A stretch of 64,000 bases of DNA from the NCBI RefSeq assembly GCF_004917075.1, contig NZ_SSYB01000005.1:62001-126000 (forward strand). The letters run 5' to 3'. Positions within the stretch are counted from its first letter, which is position 1, and every line of letters begins with the position of its first letter. Under the pieces are notes generated by a model. It was not told the DNA's origin. It did not search any database and saw nothing but the letters and a program-made list of their open reading frames with translations. Both the position numbers and the translations under genes were made by a program. This DNA is from Geomonas edaphica. Its GTDB lineage: Bacteria; Desulfobacterota; Desulfuromonadia; Geobacterales; Geobacteraceae. Of the stretch, positions 33,715-43,047 are shown in pieces.

Positions 33715-34188
33715 ATGCGTGCATTGATTATCGAGGAGAGCGAGGCGAGACGTGTCTTGTTGGAGAAGATGCTGGCGCCTCACTGCGCCGTGGAATCTGC
33801 GAGGAACGCAAAGGAGGGGCTGCGAAAGTTTATCGTGAGTTACCAGAGCGCCGATCCGTTTGCCATAGTTTGTACCGCCGATGCACTTTCCGGAATGGGC
33901 GGGAATGACCTGGTAAAGCAGATCCGGCGCCTCGAAAAATACTGGCCCGACGAGAAGGTCTCGCCGCGCACCGTCTTTTGTGTCTTTCACGACCGTGCCG
34001 GGGAGGATCGGGTCGCCCTCGAGTTCCTGGGCGACCAGTTCATCTTCCACAACGCAACGCAGTTCAATAAGGTGGGGCTTCTTTCCGCCATCGGATTCAG
34101 CCGTGGGGTCTGGTCCAGTTTTCGTACCCTTTCGGCGCGGGCGGCCGCCTCGGCGAGAGGACACGCTGAAGTGCGGTGGTGGCAGTAA
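33715..34188 (+). CDS. Degenerate receiver-domain (pseudo-receiver) protein
   Basis: Single-domain CheY-like protein of 157 residues with altered active site. The acidic pair is E7-E8 (LIIEESE). The position of the phospho-acceptor Asp is A55 with D56 next to it (IVCTADALSGMGG), and the conserved Lys near the end of strand 5 is missing (FIFHNATQF). The overall alternation of strands and helices, and a CheY-like length plus about 30 residues, still fit the fold. It probably works without ordinary phosphorylation. No kinase is adjacent. GGGGGG lies before the ATG. Confidence 0.7.
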   Translation: MRALIIEESEARRVLLEKMLAPHCAVESARNAKEGLRKFIVSYQSADPFAIVCTADALSGMGGNDLVKQIRRLEKYWPDEKVSPRTVFCVFHDRAGEDRVALEFLGDQFIFHNATQFNKVGLLSAIGFSRGVWSSFRTLSARAAASARGHAEVRWWQ

Positions 34189-34300
34189 CGTGAAGTCTTT
34201 ATAGCGATATTCCAGCTGTGCAGTGGTGGCTGTCGCAGCTGGTTCGTAGCACGCGCTTCATCTCCTTTTGCTCCAAATTCGGTTCTATCCCAAAGGGAGC

Positions 34301-34329
34301 AGCCACTGGCAAGGCCAGTGGCTTTTTTT
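34301..34329 (+). terminator. Intrinsic terminator after pseudo-receiver gene
   Basis: AGCCACTGGC and GCCAGTGGCT form a perfect 10-bp stem with loop AAG, followed by seven T. It lies about 110 nt past the stop at 34188. Confidence 0.8.
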
Positions 34330-34333
34330 GTCA

Positions 34334-34663
34334 TCACTCCTGCATACTGTCGAGCACATGCTTTAGGTGGGCGAACCCCGAGGCTGCCGTAGGCCAGCCT
34401 GCGTAGAAGGCGATGTGCGTTATCGCTGCCACCAGCTCTTCCTTCGTTAGTCCGTTTTCCAGCCCCTTTTTGAGGTGGAACTCCACCTGCTCGATCCGGT
34501 TCAGCGCCACGAGACAGGTGACCGTGATCAGGCTCTTGTCCCGCGGCGAGAGTTCCGGGCGCTCCCATATTTCGCCGAAAAGGAAATCCTTGGTCAGTCT
34601 CGCGAACTCCGGTGCAACCGCCTCCAGATCGCTCATCCCTTTACCTTCTTCTTGCTTTGACAT
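34334..34663 (-). CDS. Carboxymuconolactone decarboxylase family protein
   Basis: Small helical protein of 109 residues. GEIWERPELSPRDKSLITVT is the standard opening of gamma-CMD family members, and CLVALNRIEQVEFHLKKGLENG with HIAFYAGWP completes the pattern. The CxxC of AhpD-type peroxidases is absent, so a lactone decarboxylase-like or unknown role is more likely. GGAGG precedes the ATG. It lies 19 nt downstream of the flavodoxin gene on the same strand. Confidence 0.88.
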   Translation of the reverse strand: MSKQEEGKGMSDLEAVAPEFARLTKDFLFGEIWERPELSPRDKSLITVTCLVALNRIEQVEFHLKKGLENGLTKEELVAAITHIAFYAGWPTAASGFAHLKHVLDSMQE

Positions 34664-34682
34664 CGTCGCCTCCGTGTTTATC

Positions 34683-35201
34683 TCAAGCAGCCTCTGCTAT
34701 GCCTAACTTCTGCAGCCACTCCGACAGTTTCTCTCCTGCTCTTCTGACCTCTCCCCCGCGAATGGCTATGCCGTCGAGCACGGTCGCGCCCGGGCAGAGC
34801 TCCGCGATCTCCTTTGCGCTTCGCCCGAGACCAGTCCCTTCATGGGTGATGAACGGGAAGATGGCCTTGTCCGTCAGGTCGTGTCCGGCTAGAAAGGTCA
34901 TCACCGGCGGCGCCACCGTATTCCACCAGTTCGGAGAGCCGACGAAGATGATGTCGTAATCGGCCGGGTCCGCTGCCGTTACCTTCAGTTCGGGCCGGTG
35001 ACGTGACTGCAATTCCCGCTTAGCCTGGGCGACGACTGTGTCGTAATCTTGCGGATAGGGGCGGGCCGGGATCAGTTCCAGCAGGTCGCCCCCAACCCTT
35101 TCGTTGATCTGCCTGGCGCATTCCCGCGTATTGCCGGAATGAGAGAAATAGACGGTCAATACATTCCAACTTCCTATGGTTTTTTTGCTTTTATTGCTCA
35201 T
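34683..35201 (-). CDS. Flavodoxin
   Basis: FMN-binding electron carrier of 172 residues (ATG at 35201 after AGAGGAT). The phosphate loop is FSHSGNTREC, and the flavin-contact loops SPNWWNTVAPP and THEGTGLG are clear. Long-chain flavodoxins of this type are common beside aldo/keto reductases and CMD-family proteins in AraC-controlled stress clusters. It is probably co-transcribed with the CMD gene and perhaps with the metallo-hydrolase upstream. Confidence 0.92.
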   Translation of the reverse strand: MSNKSKKTIGSWNVLTVYFSHSGNTRECARQINERVGGDLLELIPARPYPQDYDTVVAQAKRELQSRHRPELKVTAADPADYDIIFVGSPNWWNTVAPPVMTFLAGHDLTDKAIFPFITHEGTGLGRSAKEIAELCPGATVLDGIAIRGGEVRRAGEKLSEWLQKLGIAEAA

Positions 35202-35253
35202 CAATCATCCTCTTTTGCCCAAGCCGTCGATGCCCTGACCGCCGCCGGGGCAA

Positions 35254-36345
35254 CTAAAGTTCAGCAGCGCCCCCGCCTTGTAGTACTGGGTGGGCATCAC
35301 CTTTAAGGCCCTGCGGTCGAGTAGTCGGGTCTACTGGGGCCCACCATCGCCTGACATTTGCGGGATAAAGCGCATAAACCGGCTCTCCCATCAGCGGCAT
35401 CGAGACGCGTATGCTGCGCGCCTGTGCCAGATGAAGGATGCGCTCGAACGGTTCCTGCCAACGGTGCATAGATAGGTCGAAAGTGCCGTTGTGGATCGGG
35501 AGCAGGATCTTCCCCTTCAGATCGATGTGTGCCTGTATCGTCTCCTCCGGCATCATGTGGACGCCGGCCCAATGCTCGTTGTAGGCGCCCGCTTCCAGCA
35601 TGGTCAGGTCGAAGGGGCCGTATTCGTCGCCGATCCTTTTGAACCCCGAGAAGTAGCCGGAATCGCCGCTGAAAAAGACCCGGAAGCCGGGGGCGAGCAT
35701 CACCCAGGAGCCCCACTGGGTATTGTTTCTGCCGAAGAGGCCCCGGCCGGAGAAGTGCTGCGAAGGAGTTGCGGCGAAAAGGACGCCGCCGATCTTGATC
35801 GACTGCCACCAGTCCAACTGCCGGATCTTCTCAGAGGGGACCCCCCACTCGGCGATGATGTCGCCCACCCCGGGCGGCGTCATGAAGTACTCGGTTTTCT
35901 TGGCCAGCGCGACGATGGAGCGCCGGTCCAGGTGGTCGTAGTGATCGTGGGAGATGATCACCCCTTTTATCGGGGGAAGCTCTTCGATGCTGATCGGCGC
36001 CTTGTGAAACCTGAGCGGTCCGGCAAAAGAAATCGGCGATGCGCGGTCGGAGAACACCGGGTCGGTGAGCCAGAACGCGTTATGAAGCTTCAAAAGAACG
36101 GTAGAGTGCCCGAGCCGGAAGACGGTGTTGTCGGGTGCCGCGAGCAACTGCTCACGGGACATCTTACGGACCGGAATTTCCCCGGTGGGAACGGTGCCGG
36201 CGGGCTTGTTGAAGAAGAAGTTCCACATCACCCGGGCGCTTTCAATGAAGCTCCCCGTCGACATCACCGCCGCGTTCTGTTGCGGAGAGTGGTTCGGGCT
36301 TTTCTGCCCGGATGCGCTGCTGTCGTTGATAGATGCTGCCGCCAT
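35254..36345 (-). CDS. Metallo-beta-lactamase-fold hydrolase (NAPE-PLD/UlaG-like)
   Basis: Protein of 363 residues from the ATG at 36345, which has GGAGG upstream. The zinc motif is SHDHYDHLD, with further His at THEWAGVHMM-like positions (YNEHWAGVHMMPEETIQ) and LPIHNGTFDLSMH near the end. Sequence such as HSTVLLKLHNAFWLTDPVFS is typical of NAPE-PLD-like hydrolases. The frame is open to 36486, but the extra part covers a perfect hairpin and is Arg-rich, so it is probably not translated. A hydrophobic stretch just before the chosen start could argue for a longer, exported form. Confidence 0.82.
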   Translation of the reverse strand: MAAASINDSSASGQKSPNHSPQQNAAVMSTGSFIESARVMWNFFFNKPAGTVPTGEIPVRKMSREQLLAAPDNTVFRLGHSTVLLKLHNAFWLTDPVFSDRASPISFAGPLRFHKAPISIEELPPIKGVIISHDHYDHLDRRSIVALAKKTEYFMTPPGVGDIIAEWGVPSEKIRQLDWWQSIKIGGVLFAATPSQHFSGRGLFGRNNTQWGSWVMLAPGFRVFFSGDSGYFSGFKRIGDEYGPFDLTMLEAGAYNEHWAGVHMMPEETIQAHIDLKGKILLPIHNGTFDLSMHRWQEPFERILHLAQARSIRVSMPLMGEPVYALYPANVRRWWAPVDPTTRPQGLKGDAHPVLQGGGAAEL

Positions 36346-36434
36346 GGCGGTTAGGCCTCCAATACACAATACGGTGAAGACGTATCTTCCCGCCAGGGAG
36401 CCGGGATCGCTCCGGGCGGGAAGAAGATGGGGGC

Positions 36435-36464
36435 GGCGCCGGGTCCATTGGCGGACCCGGCGCC
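36435..36464 (-). terminator. 12-bp perfect hairpin after alcohol dehydrogenase gene
   Basis: GGCGCCGGGTCC and GGACCCGGCGCC with a 6-nt loop lie 28 nt past the dehydrogenase stop. The downstream minus-strand text (CCCCCATCTTCTT) has no proper T-run, so termination may be partial. Confidence 0.5.
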
Positions 36465-36491
36465 TCACTGCGTGCAGTAACCACATGGGGA

Positions 36492-37550
36492 TTATTCGGA
36501 TTTGAGGGAGGCCATGTCGATGGAGAAACGGTACTTCACGTCCGACTTCACCAGCCTCTCGTACGCCTCGTTGACCCGCTGGATCGGGATGATCTCCACG
36601 TCGGAGGTGATGTTGTGCTTGCCGCAGAAATCGAGCATTTCCTGGGTCTCGGCAAGCCCACCGATCAGCGAACCTGAGACGCTGCGCCTACCGAACAGAA
36701 GGGCGAAGGAGGAGAGCGCGAGCGGTTTGTCCGGCGCGCCTACCAGGGTGATGTTCCCTTCAAGTCCGAGCATGTTGATGTACGCGTTCAAGTCATGATC
36801 TGCCGCGACGGTGTCCAGGATGAAGTTGAAGGTCCCCGCGTGCTGTTTCATCTGCTCGGCGTCGGTGGAGATGATCACCTCGTCGGCACCCAGGCGCAGC
36901 GCATCTTCCTTTTTGCCGAGCGAGGTGGTGAAGACCACGACGTGGGCGCCGAAGGCCTTGGCGAACTTGACCCCCATGTGCCCGAGGCCGCCAAGACCGA
37001 CCACGCCGACCTTTTTCCCCTTGATGTCGCCCCAGCGGTGGATCGGGGAGTAGGTGGTGATTCCGGCGCAAAGTAGCGGTGCGACCCCGGCAAGTTCCAG
37101 GTTCGCCGGAACGTGCAGCACGAAGTGCTCATCCACGACGATGCTGTCCGAGTAACCGCCGTAGGTGACGCCGCCCAGGTGTTTGTCGGGAGAGTTGTAG
37201 GTGAAGGTCGCGTTGCCGCAGAACTGCTCGAGGTCCGCCTTGCAACTCGGGCAGGTGTGGTCGGAGTCGACCAGGCAGCCGACGCCCGCTAAGTCGCCTG
37301 GCTTGAACTTGGTCACCGCGGAGCCGACCTTGGTTACGCGCCCCACGATCTCGTGGCCCGGAACGCAGGGGTAGATGGTGGGCATGACGCTGTTCCACTC
37401 GTCGCGCACCGTGTGCAGATCGGAGTGGCAGATGCCGCAGTAAAGGATTTCGATCTGGACGTCGCGCTCGGTCGGTTCCCGGCGCTGGATGTCGGTGGAT
37501 ACCAGCGGTGCGGTTGCGCTTGCGGCGGAGTAGGCTTTTGCTTTGTACAT
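36492..37550 (-). CDS. Zinc-dependent NAD(P) alcohol dehydrogenase (YahK/CAD type)
   Basis: MDR-family enzyme of 352 residues that reduces aldehydes or oxidises alcohols. Catalytic zinc ligands are in CGICHSD and PGHEIVG; the structural zinc site is CPSCKADLEQFC plus an earlier Cys (GVGCLVDSDHTC). The cofactor loop is GLGGLGHMGVKFAKAFGA. It follows the aldo/keto reductase gene by 29 nt with AGGAGG before the ATG. The pair under a divergent AraC regulator recalls E. coli yqhC/yqhD-dkgA, which clears toxic aldehydes. Confidence 0.93.
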   Translation of the reverse strand: MYKAKAYSAASATAPLVSTDIQRREPTERDVQIEILYCGICHSDLHTVRDEWNSVMPTIYPCVPGHEIVGRVTKVGSAVTKFKPGDLAGVGCLVDSDHTCPSCKADLEQFCGNATFTYNSPDKHLGGVTYGGYSDSIVVDEHFVLHVPANLELAGVAPLLCAGITTYSPIHRWGDIKGKKVGVVGLGGLGHMGVKFAKAFGAHVVVFTTSLGKKEDALRLGADEVIISTDAEQMKQHAGTFNFILDTVAADHDLNAYINMLGLEGNITLVGAPDKPLALSSFALLFGRRSVSGSLIGGLAETQEMLDFCGKHNITSDVEIIPIQRVNEAYERLVKSDVKYRFSIDMASLKSE

Positions 37551-37579
37551 GGTTTATCCTCCTGTTCGTTCTCGTTGTG

Positions 37580-38666
<1,087 letters not shown>

Positions 38667-38886
38667 TGACGCATGCTCCATCCCGTAACGCCGGGTAATT
38701 CCCTTTTGAGGATGATCAGATCCTACTACCGAGAAAGAGAAGGGAGGTAGACCGATCCTGCCGATTTTTTGCCTGATCCTGTGAATCCTGCGAAAAAAGT
38801 TGTAAAGCCGGTGGCGGGTGAGTAGTATGCCTTCAGGGAAGTTGTTGGTAAACACACGGTTAGGCGGTTGGTTGAGGGGGCGGGAG

Positions 38887-39804
38887 ATGGACGCGGCGAT
38901 CGAGAATTTGAAGCTTAATATTGCACGATGGACCGAAAAGGTGGAGCTTTTCGATACTGCGATCCCCGGACTGTCCCTCTTCAGGCGGGAGGAAGTGACC
39001 GAGCCGGTGAGCGGCATGTACGAGCCGAGTGTCTGCCTCGTCGTGCAGGGGGCCAAGCGGGTGAAGCTTGGAGAAGAAACCCTCGTTTACGACGCCAGGC
39101 ATTTTCTGATCACCTCGGTGCACCTTCCCACGGTGGTCCAGGTCATCGAGGCGAGTCCTGAAAAGCCATATCTTGGGCTGCGGCTGATGCTCGATCTGCG
39201 CGAGGTCTCGCAGCTGATGCTCGACAGCAACCTTCCGCAACCGCGCGCGCAGCAGTCGAGTCGCGGTATGGCGGTCGGCGAAGTGACTCATCCTCTCATC
39301 AGCGCCTTTGAACGGCTGGTCGACCTTTTGGAGGACGAAAACGACATTGCCATACTCGCCCCGATGATACAGCGGGAAATCATATATCGGCTGCTGGTGG
39401 GCGACCAGGGGGCGCGCCTGCGCCAGATGGCTTCGGCTGGGAGCCAGAGCCAGCAGATCGCGCGGGCCATCGACTGGCTGAAAGGTAACTTCGCTACCCC
39501 ACTGCGTATCGACGATCTGGCGACACGTGTGAATATGAGCACCTCTACCTTCCACCATCATTTCCGGACGCTGACGGCGATGAGCCCGTTGCAGTACCAG
39601 AAGATGCTGCGCCTGAACGAAGCCCGACGCCTGATGCTTGCCGAACGGGTCGATGCCACGACGGCAGCCTTCAACGTAGGCTACGAGAGTGCGTCGCAAT
39701 TCAGCCGGGAGTACAGTCGGTTGTTCGGAGCGCCCCCCTTGCGGGACATCACACACCTTCGGCAGTATGCCGCCGCCGACATTCCGACCTCTGCTTCGGC
39801 TTGA
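38887..39804 (+). CDS. AraC-family transcriptional regulator (AraC_N type)
   Basis: Regulator of 305 residues from the ATG at 38887, which has GAGGGGG upstream. The N-terminal AraC_N domain (about 20-175) includes FRREEVTEPVSGMYEPSVCL and VHLPTVVQVIEASPEKPYLG. The C-terminal pair of helix-turn-helix motifs spans about 200-295 (RIDDLATRVNMSTSTFHHHF and the second, DATTAAFNVGYESASQFSRE). It lies divergently from the reductase genes and probably controls them. The intervening 296 bp contains no clear repeat that I could name as its operator. Confidence 0.92.
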   Translation: MDAAIENLKLNIARWTEKVELFDTAIPGLSLFRREEVTEPVSGMYEPSVCLVVQGAKRVKLGEETLVYDARHFLITSVHLPTVVQVIEASPEKPYLGLRLMLDLREVSQLMLDSNLPQPRAQQSSRGMAVGEVTHPLISAFERLVDLLEDENDIAILAPMIQREIIYRLLVGDQGARLRQMASAGSQSQQIARAIDWLKGNFATPLRIDDLATRVNMSTSTFHHHFRTLTAMSPLQYQKMLRLNEARRLMLAERVDATTAAFNVGYESASQFSREYSRLFGAPPLRDITHLRQYAAADIPTSASA

Positions 39805-39875
39805 TCACTTCTTGTCCTGTGTGCTGATGCTCAGGGAACCTTTTTTGTCGCCCATGACGGGTTATGTCGGTACTC

Positions 39876-40366
39876 ATCGACAAGCTGTAGGCAGGCATAG
39901 ATAAGCTGTCTCTGCTTCGCCAGCAGGCTGTTGGTCCCCATCGGCAAATTGTTGGTTCTCATCGACAAACTGTTAGGTCCTCATCGACAAACTGTTGGTC
40001 GCCATCGACGAATTGTAGGTAGTAATCGGCAAATTGCCGGTCGCCATCTGCGAATCGTAGGTCCCCTCCGACGAACTGTCGGCTACCATCGACAAACTGT
40101 TGGTCACCATCGACAAACTGTTGGTCACCGCCGACAAACTGTTGGTACCCACCGACAAACTGTTGGTACCCACCGACAAACTGTTGGTCCCCACCGCCGG
40201 ACTGTTGGTCCCCACCGCCGGACTGTTGGTCCCCACCGCCGGACTGTTGGTCCCCACCGCCGGACTGTTGGTCCCCACCGCCGGACTGTTGGTCCCCACC
40301 GCCGGACTGTTGGTCCTCACCGACAAAATGTTGGTCCCCATTGACAGGCTGTTGGTACCCACCGAC
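39876..40366. repeat. Tandem array, about 23 units of 21 bp
   Basis: Twenty-one units are 21 bp and two (39918-39939 and 39961-39982) are 22 bp. The typical unit is ACCGACAAACTGTTGGTCCCC. Units 16-21 (40193-40318) are identical copies of ACCGCCGGACTGTTGGTCCC plus C, apart from one base in the last. Units at the left are more diverged. Many units carry an interrupted dyad, ACCNACA-N3-TGTNGGT. The two 22-bp units shift frame, which argues against one protein being encoded by the whole array. Confidence 0.93.
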
Positions 40367-40384
40367 TCTGGAGGGAGGACAAAA

Positions 40385-40440
40385 AAAGAGCGGTCGCCTC
40401 ACTGCGATACTTTGACGTATCGCAGCAGACGCCGCTCTTT
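40385..40440 (-). terminator. Cruciform terminator of the thioredoxin operon
   Basis: Outer arms AAAGAGCGG/CCGCTCTTT and inner arms CTGCGATAC/GTATCGCAG (6-nt loop) form a two-part stem. An A7 run on its left gives a T7 on the minus strand, so it ends transcription of the genes from 41321 to 40464. Confidence 0.75.
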
Positions 40441-40463
40441 TCGTTTTTCAGGTCCGGCTTAGC

Positions 40464-40976
40464 CTATTCGGCGAGGAGCCTTTTTACGGTCTCTTCCAGT
40501 CCCCTTGCGGTCTGGTCCGAGAAACCCTGGAACCTTTCCACCACAATGCCCTTTTTGTTGATCACGAACAGGGTGGGGATGGAGCGCAGCCCGTACTCGG
40601 TCTGCAGGTCCTCACCGGCAATGGCAACCGGGTAGCTGACCTTTCTCTCCGCGATGAAGTTCTTGACGTCGCGATCGCTCCCCTCATCGACGCTTACTCC
40701 GAGTACCTGCAGCCCCTGCTTGCCGTATTTGGCACGCAGCGAGTTCAGGTGCGGGATCGCTTCCTTGCAGGGGATGCACCAGGTAGCGAAGAAATCCATT
40801 ACCAGGACATAGCCCTTGTAGTTGTTGAGCGTGATCTGCTGCCCTATGGTGGTGGTCAGCTTGATCGGGGGGGCGGGATCCCCTTTCTGCAGGATGGCTG
40901 CTGCAGGCTGGCTGGAGAGCAAAAGCCCTGCGAGTGCCAGGGGGACGGCTTTCATCGCGAACTTCTTGAACAACAT
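40464..40976 (-). CDS. TlpA/ResA-like thiol-disulfide redoxin, exported
   Basis: Periplasmic thioredoxin-fold protein of 170 residues. A signal peptide (about 1-27, ending QPAAA) precedes the domain. The active site is C67-IP-C70 in FFATWCIPCKE, and GLRSIPTLFVINKKG gives the cis-Pro loop. ResA/TlpA proteins keep apocytochrome c thiols reduced or act in other periplasmic thiol exchange. It follows trxA by 15 nt and is close to the ccsA-like and heme genes, which fits cytochrome c maturation. Confidence 0.9.
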   Translation of the reverse strand: MLFKKFAMKAVPLALAGLLLSSQPAAAILQKGDPAPPIKLTTTIGQQITLNNYKGYVLVMDFFATWCIPCKEAIPHLNSLRAKYGKQGLQVLGVSVDEGSDRDVKNFIAERKVSYPVAIAGEDLQTEYGLRSIPTLFVINKKGIVVERFQGFSDQTARGLEETVKRLLAE

Positions 40977-40991
40977 CTGCTTTTTCCTTTT

Positions 40992-41321
40992 TTAGAGAGC
41001 TTTCTTGATCAGGGCGTCGAGCTGTGCCTTGGGAATAGCGCCGACAACCTGGTCTACTACCTTGCCGTCTTTGATGAGGATCACGGTGGGGATGCCGCGC
41101 ACGCCGTACTTGCCGGGTGTCGCCGGGTTATCGTCCACGTTGACCTTGCCTACTTTGACGCGTCCTTCGTATTCGGACGCTACCGTATCGATGAGGGGCG
41201 CGATGGCTTTGCAGGGGGCGCACCAGGTGGCCCAGAAGTCTACCAGTACCGGGATGTCGGACTGCAGTACTTCTTTCTCAAAATTGTCATCGGTAAAGGT
41301 TTGTACGTTTTCGCTGGCCAT
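40992..41321 (-). CDS. trxA: Thioredoxin
   Basis: Cytoplasmic thioredoxin of 109 residues. The active site is C34-AP-C37 ([14 protein letters not shown]), with Ala where most thioredoxins have Gly. [13 protein letters not shown] supplies the cis-Pro. AAAGGAG precedes the ATG. A weak promoter (TTGCTT-N16-TATAGT, 41381-41354 on the minus strand) lies upstream. It is co-oriented with the TlpA-like gene. Confidence 0.95.
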   Translation of the reverse strand: MASENVQTFTDDNFEKEVLQSDIPVLVDFWATWCAPCKAIAPLIDTVASEYEGRVKVGKVNVDDNPATPGKYGVRGIPTVILIKDGKVVDQVVGAIPKAQLDALIKKAL

Positions 41322-41452
41322 TGACCTTCTCCTTTATTAAAAAAGTGGTTTCTACTATAAATGAGCGGATGAAAAAAGCAAGGAGTAATTGCCCGCGCGG
41401 AGGGCGGGAAAGAATACCAGTGAAACCCGCTTCATCGTTCATGTATTCAGCA

Positions 41453-41481
41453 TTGACACTCTTTCCGGTTCGGGCCATATT
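41453..41481 (+). promoter_or_regulatory. Candidate promoter of the tetrapyrrole gene cluster
   Basis: TTGACA (41453-41458), a 17-nt spacer and CATATT (41476-41481) put a start near 41488, about 42 nt before the first ATG. Confidence 0.5.
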
Positions 41482-41529
41482 AGCGCCGGTTGAGGTAGTC
41501 ATAGCTCTTTATTTCCATACCGGAGAAAC

Positions 41530-42207
41530 ATGGTGCGCCACTATCCTATCAACATGAACCTCGAGGGCCGGCTCGTGGTGATCGTAGGCGGCGGCAGGGT
41601 GGCGGAACGCAAGGCGAAACGACTGGTGGAAGCCGGCGCGAAGCTTGTCGTTGTGTCCCCGGTCCTTACCGGGCCGCTTGCCCTTCTGGCCGCAGAGGGA
41701 AAGCTGCTGCACCTTTGCCGCGCCTACCAGCCCGGCGACCTGACCGGTGCCGTGCTCACCTTCGCCGCCACCGACGCTCCAGTCGTCAACCGCATGGTCG
41801 TGGAGGAGGCGCGAGCCCTCAACATACTTATAGACAGCGTCGATGCGCCGCGGGAAAGTGACTTTGCCACCCCTGCCGTTTTACAACAGGGAGAACTGCT
41901 CATAACTGTTTCGACCGGTGGCGCCAGCCCCGTACTGGCACGGCGTATCGTCGAACAGCTTGAGCCTCTCTTTGGTTCTGAATACAGTGAAGCAGTTGCT
42001 CTTTTAGGAACTGTCCGTGAAAAGCTATTGACTGAAAAGGTGGGGAACGCATACAATGACCCGGTTTTTGCCGAGCTTGCCGCGCTGGATCTACCCACGC
42101 TGATCAGGACCGGGCAGAGAGATGCCATAGACCAGATACTCCAGAAGCTCTCAGCTACCGGGGCCACATCGGACTCGGTAGGAGCAGGAAAAAAGGACCC
42201 TTCATGA
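41530..42207 (+). CDS. Precorrin-2 dehydrogenase / sirohydrochlorin ferrochelatase (CysG-N, Met8)
   Basis: Protein of 225 residues that oxidises precorrin-2 with NAD and may insert iron to give siroheme. The NAD loop is VVIVGGGRVAERKAKRLVEAG. ATDAPVVNR and STGGASPVLARRIVEQLE are family motifs, and the catalytic Asp is expected in NILIDSVDAPRESDF. Its usual partner, the methyltransferase part of CysG, is encoded separately in the cobA-hemD fusion 3.3 kb downstream. The stop overlaps the ccsA-like start by ATGA. Confidence 0.92.
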   Translation: MVRHYPINMNLEGRLVVIVGGGRVAERKAKRLVEAGAKLVVVSPVLTGPLALLAAEGKLLHLCRAYQPGDLTGAVLTFAATDAPVVNRMVVEEARALNILIDSVDAPRESDFATPAVLQQGELLITVSTGGASPVLARRIVEQLEPLFGSEYSEAVALLGTVREKLLTEKVGNAYNDPVFAELAALDLPTLIRTGQRDAIDQILQKLSATGATSDSVGAGKKDPS

Positions 42208-43019
42208 ACGCCTTGCTCTTCAACAGCACCCTGGTCATCTATGCGGTTGTCACCGCCATCTACCTCCTGTACTTGCTCAAGCCGAAGGAATCGCTGGGCA
42301 AAGTAGGACTGTGGCTCACCCTCGCGGGCTTTGTCGTGCATTGCGGCTTCACGGTCAATCGCTACCTCGAGGCCGGGCACACACCGATCACCAACCTGCA
42401 CGAATCGCTTTCCTTCTTCAGCCTCGCCATCGTCGGCATCTTCATTCTTTTCGAAAGGCGCTACAAGATCAGCATCCTCGGCTCCTTCATGATGCCGCTT
42501 GCGCTTTTGGTGATGGCGATCTCCGCCTCGTTTTCCAGCGTTATCCCGCCGCTCAACCCGGCGCTTAAGAGCAAGTGGCTCGCCGTCCACACCATCATGG
42601 CTTTCTTGGGCTACGCCGCCTTCGCCATCTCCTTCGGCGTCAGCATCATGTATCTGATCCAGTCGCACTTCCTGAAGACGCGCCGGCTCGGGCCCATGTT
42701 CCAGAAACTCCCCGCGCTCGACCTTCTGGACGACATCAGCTACCGTTGCCTCACCTTCGGTTTCCCGCTGCTCACATTCGCCATCATCTCCGGCGCCATC
42801 TGGGCCGAGACCGCGTGGGGCACTTACTGGAGCTGGGATCCCAAGGAGACCTGGTCGCTCATCACCTGGTTCATCTACGCCGCTCTCTTGCACGGCAGAC
42901 TGACCACCGGATGGCGCGGCAGGAAGGCCGCCATGCTCTCCATCTTCGGCTTTGTCATCATGCTCTTCACCTTCCTCGGCGTAAACCTGTTGCTGCCGGG
43001 ACTGCACAGCTACAAGTAA
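42204..43019 (+). CDS. ccsA: CcsA/HemX-family cytochrome c assembly membrane protein
   Basis: Integral membrane protein of 271 residues with eight helices. The WWD-type heme-handling motif is [18 protein letters not shown], and conserved His residues flank it ([29 protein letters not shown]). CcsA proteins attach heme to apocytochromes in system II; HemX, a relative next to hemA in Bacillus, modulates HemA levels. Its position immediately before hemA fits either role. It overlaps the upstream gene by four bases. Confidence 0.88.
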   Translation: MNALLFNSTLVIYAVVTAIYLLYLLKPKESLGKVGLWLTLAGFVVHCGFTVNRYLEAGHTPITNLHESLSFFSLAIVGIFILFERRYKISILGSFMMPLALLVMAISASFSSVIPPLNPALKSKWLAVHTIMAFLGYAAFAISFGVSIMYLIQSHFLKTRRLGPMFQKLPALDLLDDISYRCLTFGFPLLTFAIISGAIWAETAWGTYWSWDPKETWSLITWFIYAALLHGRLTTGWRGRKAAMLSIFGFVIMLFTFLGVNLLLPGLHSYK

Positions 43020-43047
43020 GGGATTTCCCCAAGGGGCAGGCATTGTT

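Larger units (their letters stand above)
39805..40463. other. 659-bp intergenic region holding the 21-bp repeat array
   Basis: Between the AraC gene and the convergent TlpA-like gene. It contains a tandem array (39876-40366) and a cruciform terminator (40385-40440). Frames that read through the array on both strands are open only because the 21-bp period preserves frame. None has a convincing ribosome site. Confidence 0.7.

Noticed and set aside
39876-40366. CRISPR array.
   Set aside because: Units are contiguous 21-mers without unique spacers, and no cas genes are present.
39931-40402. Heptad-repeat proteins encoded in the 21-bp array on either strand.
   Set aside because: Any 21-bp tandem repeat is open in several frames. 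Starts are TTG or lack a ribosome site, three frames are equally open, and two 22-bp units break the frame.
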